DNA of 8,987 nucleotides from an uncultured Bacteroidota bacterium (GTDB taxonomy: Bacteria; Bacteroidota; Bacteroidia; Bacteroidales; SZUA-534): assembly GCA_937885735.1 (NCBI GenBank), contig CALABN010000125.1, positions 1 through 8,987 on the forward strand, written 5' to 3'. The stretch's first letter is position 1. Each line of letters starts with the position of its first letter. This document shows positions 6,799 to 8,987 of this stretch, piece after piece. The position numbers and the translations under genes were made by a program. The notes under the pieces were generated by a model that ran no database searches, was not told where the DNA came from, and was given only the letters and a program-made list of their open reading frames with translations.

Positions 6799-6861
6799 GC
6801 CGCTTAAACAAGGTGCGAAATGCTCCCACGCAGACCTTAATCGTCTTCCACTACAAATATA
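6773..6861 (-). ncRNA. Cassette 7 minus-strand promoter and small RNA
   Basis: Minus-strand TATATTTG (6861-6854) followed by TAGTGG matches the cassette 1 and 6 promoters. The transcript would run from about 6848 to 6773. It ends with GCGGC-TTA-GTCGC (6803-6791, one G-U pair) and a T-rich tail CTTTCTTCTTTTTT. The terminator is weaker than in other cassettes. Confidence 0.45.
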
Positions 6862-6897
6862 CATTTTAATTCAACATTCAAAACAAGAAACTTACAG

Positions 6898-6933
6898 ATG
6901 GAAAAAATGAGAATCACATTCAAAAAAAAATAA
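6898..6933 (+). CDS. Cassette 7 short head with A9 run (11 aa, possible slippage)
   Basis: ATG at 6898 gives MEKMRITFKKK and TAA. The frame ends just after nine A (6922-6930). One extra A would extend it as ITNWLQ into R8 and end with FYLS and TAG, the same ending as the cassette 6 head. It may be a slippage-controlled or decayed 5' gene fragment. The other bases of 6862-6946 show nothing else. Confidence 0.25.
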   Translation: MEKMRITFKKK

Positions 6934-6941
6934 CCAATTGG

Positions 6942-7034
6942 CTACAGTTTTACTTGTCTTAGATTGAGGCTTTTGTAAAACGATAATGCCTTGCTTGTCT
7001 CAATGCCGTTGGTTAGATTTTTTATTTGCCTCAT
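6942..7034 (-). CDS. Cassette 8 gene head running through R8 (30 aa)
   Basis: Minus ATG at 7034, divergent from the plus small RNA promoter. It reads MRQIKNLTNGIETSKALS, then FYKSLNLRQVKL across R8 to TAG. The first 17 residues are shared with the longer cassette 10 frame; R8 replaces the rest. It is probably a truncated copy. Confidence 0.3.
   Translation of the reverse strand: MRQIKNLTNGIETSKALSFYKSLNLRQVKL
6947..6981 (+). repeat. Array repeat R8 (consensus)
   Basis: Identical to consensus. Its right edge cuts into a block that continues further left in the paralogous cassette 10. Confidence 0.95.
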
Positions 7035-7144
7035 AGTGTGATGTATTAAAATTATTTTGTATGTTTGCAATAACGATTCTGCGGATTCGTTGATTCAGGT
7101 AGCCCAATTCATTTGGGCTATTCTGCTTTATATAGCAACCTTAA
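6982..7144. repeat. Paralogous block, copy A (cassette 8)
   Basis: It matches 7575-7736 of cassette 10. The first 86 bases (6982-7067) are identical up to and including the TATGTTTG promoter. The transcribed part then differs at many sites, while the terminator stem is conserved. R8 abuts the left end exactly; on the right the homologous sequence passes into the cassette 8 tail. Confidence 0.85.
7060..7129 (+). ncRNA. Cassette 8 promoter and small RNA
   Basis: TATGTTTG (7060-7067) is followed by a transcript of about 57 nt ending in the perfect 8-bp stem TAGCCCAA/TTGGGCTA (7100-7107 with 7113-7120) and a T-rich TTCTGCTTT tail. It is a relative of the cassette 10 unit with the same stem and a different loop. 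It has no useful ORF. Confidence 0.55.
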
Positions 7145-7273
7145 TTGGTATCCTTCCTTAATCCATATTTCACTAATTTGTTCATTGCGACCTTTTATGC
7201 TTCTTATCATATAACCATCTGTTAATCCAGGTTGTTCTGTTTTATTTGTCTTAGATTGAGGCTTTTGTAAAAC
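7118..7273 (-). pseudogene. Cassette 8 ORF tail fused through R9
   Basis: From R9 the minus frame reads VLQKPQSKTNKT and then EQPGLTDGYMIRSIKGRNEQ, followed by ISEIWIKEGYQLRLLYKAE, ending in TAG (7120-7118) inside the terminator stem of the plus small RNA. The frame is open further upstream to a GTG at 7321 in cassette 9. The terminal LRLLYKAE is preserved in cassette 10, where the codon change TTG to CTA is silent; this supports real coding ancestry. It is the 3' part of an unrecognised small gene. Confidence 0.5.
7239..7273 (+). repeat. Array repeat R9 (one-base variant)
   Basis: Differs from consensus only at position 7 (C to T), the same substitution as in R6. Confidence 0.95.
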
Positions 7274-7338
7274 CATTAGCTGGGACAATTTGCATGGTAG
7301 GTGCGATTGTTTTGTTGACACTAAGGCAGATATGTTAA
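7255..7338 (+). pseudogene. Cassette 9 hydrophobic ORF tail leaving R9 (27 aa)
   Basis: After the TAG in R9 the plus frame reads IEAFVK then PLAGTICMVGAIVLLTLRQI and C, stop at 7336-7338. It resembles a transmembrane helix at the end of a protein. Its counterpart in cassette 10 differs mainly at silent third positions in this frame. There is no start codon. The minus strand is also open, and includes MEETLAVILTYLP from an ATG at 7362, so strand choice is not certain. Confidence 0.35.
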
Positions 7339-7376
7339 AATCACCGCAAGTGTTTCTTCCATATTAAAATATTTTG

Positions 7377-7453
7377 TAGGTTTGTGATGTCATTCGATTG
7401 ACGGTTTAGGATTATTTGCCACGGCTAGTTTCGCGAGGGATAATCCTTTTTTT
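7377..7453 (+). ncRNA. Cassette 9 promoter and small RNA
   Basis: TAGGTTTG (7377-7384) sits in the same promoter block as cassette 5, and the first 20 transcribed bases match cassette 5. The body then differs and ends in the perfect 7-bp stem GGATTAT/ATAATCC (7409-7415 with 7440-7446) with seven T (7447-7453). Only 16 bp follow before R10. Confidence 0.6.
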
Positions 7454-7459
7454 ATTCTC

Positions 7460-7627
7460 TCAACCATTTGTTTTACTTGTCTTAGATTGAGGCTTTTGTA
7501 AAACTTTACAGACTTTCAACAATAGTCGGGACCATTTGTTTGGTAGGTGCCATTGTTTTGTTGACAGTAAGGCAGATAATGCCTTGCTTGTCTCAATGCC
7601 GTTGGTTAGATTTTTTATTTGCCTCAT
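7460..7627 (-). CDS. Cassette 10 gene head crossing R10 (55 aa)
   Basis: Minus ATG at 7627, divergent from the plus small RNA. It reads MRQIKNLTNGIETSKALSAL, continues with LSTKQWHLPNKWSRLLLKVCK, then VLQKPQSKTSKT through R10 and NG before TGA. This is the only frame in the array with an ATG that passes through a repeat in the VLQ phase. The part LSTKQ.HLP.K is also found in cassette 9, but the differences there change residues, whereas on the plus strand they are mostly silent. The region is open in several frames, so I hold this call loosely. No family recognised. Confidence 0.35.
   Translation of the reverse strand: MRQIKNLTNGIETSKALSALLSTKQWHLPNKWSRLLLKVCKVLQKPQSKTSKTNG
7470..7504 (+). 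repeat. Array repeat R10 (consensus)
   Basis: Identical to consensus. It is crossed on the minus strand by the 55-codon frame that starts in cassette 10. Confidence 0.95.
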
Positions 7628-7629
7628 AG
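7486..7629 (+). pseudogene. Cassette 10 hydrophobic ORF tail leaving R10 (47 aa)
   Basis: After the TAG in R10 the plus frame reads IEAFVKLYRLSTIVGTICLV, then GAIVLLTVRQIMPCLSQCRW and LDFLFAS. A transmembrane-like helix is followed by a Cys-containing end. Three of the codon differences from cassette 9 are silent and two conservative, which favours this frame over the overlapping minus frame. No start codon; a 3' gene fragment of unknown family. Confidence 0.35.
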
Positions 7630-7736
7630 TGTGATGTATTAAAATTATTTTGTATGTTTGTAATGTCGATTCTACGGATTCGGCGTTTCAGGTAGCCCAA
7701 TTCTTTGGGCTATTCTGCTTTATATAGTAGCCTTAA
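7575..7736. repeat. Paralogous block, copy B (cassette 10)
   Basis: Counterpart of 6982-7144. Here homology ends exactly at R11 on the right, whereas on the left the sequence continues beyond the point where R8 cuts copy A. The two cassettes therefore sample different stretches of one ancestral locus. Confidence 0.85.
7653..7722 (+). ncRNA. Cassette 10 promoter and small RNA
   Basis: TATGTTTG (7653-7660), then a transcript of about 57 nt ending in TAGCCCAA/TTGGGCTA (7693-7700 with 7705-7712) and TTCTGCTTT. A minute frame MSILRIRRFR is present but is absent in the cassette 8 relative, so non-coding is preferred. Confidence 0.55.
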
Positions 7737-7788
7737 GTTTTACTTGTCTTAGATTGAGGCTTTTGTAAAACCTTATTTCTTCAGACAT
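7720..7788 (-). CDS. Cassette 11 gene head running through R11 (22 aa)
   Basis: Minus ATG at 7788 reads MSEEI, then RFYKSLNLRQVK across R11 and LKATI to TAA within the T-rich tail of the cassette 10 terminator. It lies divergent from the plus membrane-peptide gene. Probably a truncated 5' gene end; only five residues come from the cassette. Confidence 0.25.
   Translation of the reverse strand: MSEEIRFYKSLNLRQVKLKATI
7737..7771 (+). repeat. Array repeat R11 (consensus)
   Basis: Identical to consensus. It is crossed on the minus strand by a 22-codon frame that starts in cassette 11. Confidence 0.95.
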
Positions 7789-7838
7789 ATTGTAACTTTT
7801 TTTTATTATTTTCGTTATAGAAATAAAACATCAACACT

Positions 7839-7955
7839 ATGTTAGTGAACATATTAGTACATATTGTTGCCTGGACATTAATCATAACATGTGTCGTAGG
7901 CATTCCTTTGGCAATAATCGGTCTGCTTATTATGACTTTCGATAAAGACAAATAA
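7839..7955 (+). CDS. Cassette 11 small membrane peptide (38 aa)
   Basis: ATG at 7839 and TAA at 7953-7955 give MLVNILVHIVAWTLIITCVV followed by GIPLAIIGLLIMTFDKDK. It is almost entirely one long hydrophobic helix with a short charged tail. TATTTTCG at 7807-7814 resembles a -7 element 24 nt upstream. A strong terminator follows 3 nt after the stop. It is similar in plan to the cassette 3 and 4 peptides and shares the cassette 3 terminator hairpin. Candidate small membrane regulator or type I-like toxin; no homologue recognised. Confidence 0.65.
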   Translation: MLVNILVHIVAWTLIITCVVGIPLAIIGLLIMTFDKDK

Positions 7956-7958
7956 CAC

Positions 7959-7990
7959 ACAGCCTGCCTACCCGACAGGCTGTTTTTTTT
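7959..7990 (+). terminator. Cassette 11 intrinsic terminator
   Basis: ACAGCCTG (7959-7966) pairs perfectly with CAGGCTGT (7976-7983), followed by seven further T (7984-7990). The stem is the same as in cassette 3 but on the opposite strand. Confidence 0.85.
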
Positions 7991-8135
7991 ATTTCCCTTC
8001 CAGTTCGTCCTGTAATTCCTGATACACAGTCTCAACAGCATTGGCAATGGCAATCATTGACATTACGTTATTGCTATGGATGTTGTATTGAGGGGTTTGG
8101 GTTTTACTTGTCTTAGATTGTTTTTTTTGTATTAC
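7989..8135 (-). pseudogene. Cassette 11 ORF tail fused through R12 (48 aa)
   Basis: From the degenerate repeat the minus frame reads VIQKKQSKTSKT, QTPQYNIHSNNVMSMIAIAN, then AVETVYQELQDELEGK before TAA (7991-7989), which sits in the T-run of the plus terminator. The second half is an amphipathic acidic helix. The frame is open to 8309 upstream, and an internal ATG would give a 24-residue product. It is either a truncated gene end or a fusion from outside the array. A minus TATATTTC at 8199-8192 could drive it. Confidence 0.4.
8101..8135 (+). repeat. Array repeat R12 (degenerate terminal copy)
   Basis: The first 20 bp match consensus. The right part has drifted (AGGC replaced by T, arm GTATTAC instead of GTAAAAC), so the inverted ends no longer match perfectly. 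A degenerate last repeat is common at the old end of CRISPR-like arrays, so new units may enter at the R1 side; this is inference. Confidence 0.85.
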
Positions 8136-8288
8136 GGGCTCGCTTTTTCCTCTTGTTGGAATAATCGTAATTGATGTTAATATATTTATTTGAAATATAA
8201 CAAAATAAAAACCGCGGTAATCTGTTGTGTCTTTTGTTACATGAGTTCTTTTCGCATTAGCGGACAACAGTGATAAAAAAAAGTGAAT

Positions 8289-8350
8289 TTTGGTGTCTTG
8301 CCTAAACAAATTATTAATTTTGCAATCTTATGCCCCGTTAACGATAACGG
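8289..8350 (+). promoter_or_regulatory. Promoter and leader hairpin of nifJ
   Basis: TAATTTTG at 8315-8322 matches TAnnTTTG. TTTG at 8289-8292, 22 bp upstream, is a possible -33. The leader of about 95 nt contains a perfect CCGTTA/TAACGG stem (8335-8340 with 8345-8350). No T-run follows, so it is not a terminator. Positions 8136-8288 hold no supportable gene. Confidence 0.5.
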
Positions 8351-8380
8351 AGTGCCATAATCGTAATTTATAGTAAGTGA

Positions 8381-8987
<607 letters not shown>

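Larger units (their letters stand above)
4660..8135. repeat. 12-copy 35-bp direct repeat cassette array
   Basis: Twelve copies of one 35-bp element, all in the same orientation, start at 4660, 5038, 5548, 5760, 6044, 6380, 6675, 6947, 7239, 7470, 7737 and 8101. Each has outer arms GTTTTAC and GTAAAAC (perfect 7-bp inverted repeats) and a core beginning TTGTCTTAGATTG. Inside the core CTTA and TGAG can pair as RNA (one G-U), so a single strand could fold as a stepped hairpin. Nine copies are identical, although the intervening cassettes (343, 475, 177, 249, 301, 263, 237, 257, 196, 232 and 329 bp) mostly differ. Spacing is far longer and less regular than in CRISPR, and no cas gene is visible. 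The layout recalls integron cassettes with short attC-like sites, but no integrase is present and the sites are shorter than known attC. Confidence 0.95.

Noticed and set aside
6505..6864. A 119-codon minus-strand membrane protein across R7
   Set aside because: Its hydrophobicity is the complement of Lys- and Glu-rich plus codons in cassette 7. Two minus small RNA units and plus tails explain the region better.
4660..8135. A CRISPR array
   Set aside because: Repeat length and terminal inverted ends fit, but spacers of 177-475 bp containing promoters, terminators and small genes do not, and no cas gene is visible.
4660..8135. A series of insertion sequences or MITEs
   Set aside because: The repeated unit is only 35 bp, no transposase frame exists, and no target-site duplications could be seen flanking the copies.
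8136..8309. N-terminal extension of the cassette 11 minus frame up to a TTG at 8309
   Set aside because: It overlaps the nifJ promoter, has no ATG, and its composition is not convincing beyond the part next to R12.

Overview
The window looks like a chromosomal segment of an uncultured member of the Bacteroidales. The grounds are repeated TAnnTTTG-type -7 promoter elements, the absence of strong Shine-Dalgarno sites, A-rich start regions, a DUF6057-like membrane protein and a homodimeric pyruvate:ferredoxin oxidoreductase. The species cannot be named from sequence alone.

Left part (1-4612): three co-directional, tightly spaced genes that read as one operon. They are a large polytopic membrane protein with a helical C-terminal half (DUF6057-like), a lipoprotein with PD40/TolB-like beta-propeller repeats plus a CxxCH haem-type motif and a C-terminal DGLSGAT flavinylation-like motif, and a class I/II PLP aminotransferase. 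A weak hairpin plus T-run follows.

Middle part (4660-8135): the unusual region. A 35-bp element with perfect 7-bp inverted ends (GTTTTAC ... GTAAAAC) occurs 12 times, always in the same orientation. Nine copies are identical, two are slightly altered and the last is degenerate. The copies are separated by 11 different inserts ('cassettes') of 177 to 475 bp. There is no large gene in these 3.5 kb. The cassettes carry short promoter-terminator units that look like small RNAs (seven cassettes, two promoter families), tiny single-span membrane peptides of 38-50 codons (three cassettes), a complete 77-codon small protein (one cassette), and truncated ends of other reading frames that run into or out of the repeats. 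The commonest plan is: gene tail entering from a repeat, stop codon inside the terminator of an opposing small gene, that gene's promoter, then a short gene head running toward the other repeat. Some cassettes are paralogues that share internal sequence but are cut at different points by the repeats. No recombinase, reverse transcriptase or cas gene lies in the window. I regard this as an integron-like or CRISPR-like cassette array of a kind I do not recognise.

Right part (8136-8987): a promoter region with a leader hairpin, then the first 188 codons of pyruvate:ferredoxin oxidoreductase (nifJ/por), which runs off the end. The array therefore sits between two ordinary metabolic transcription units.
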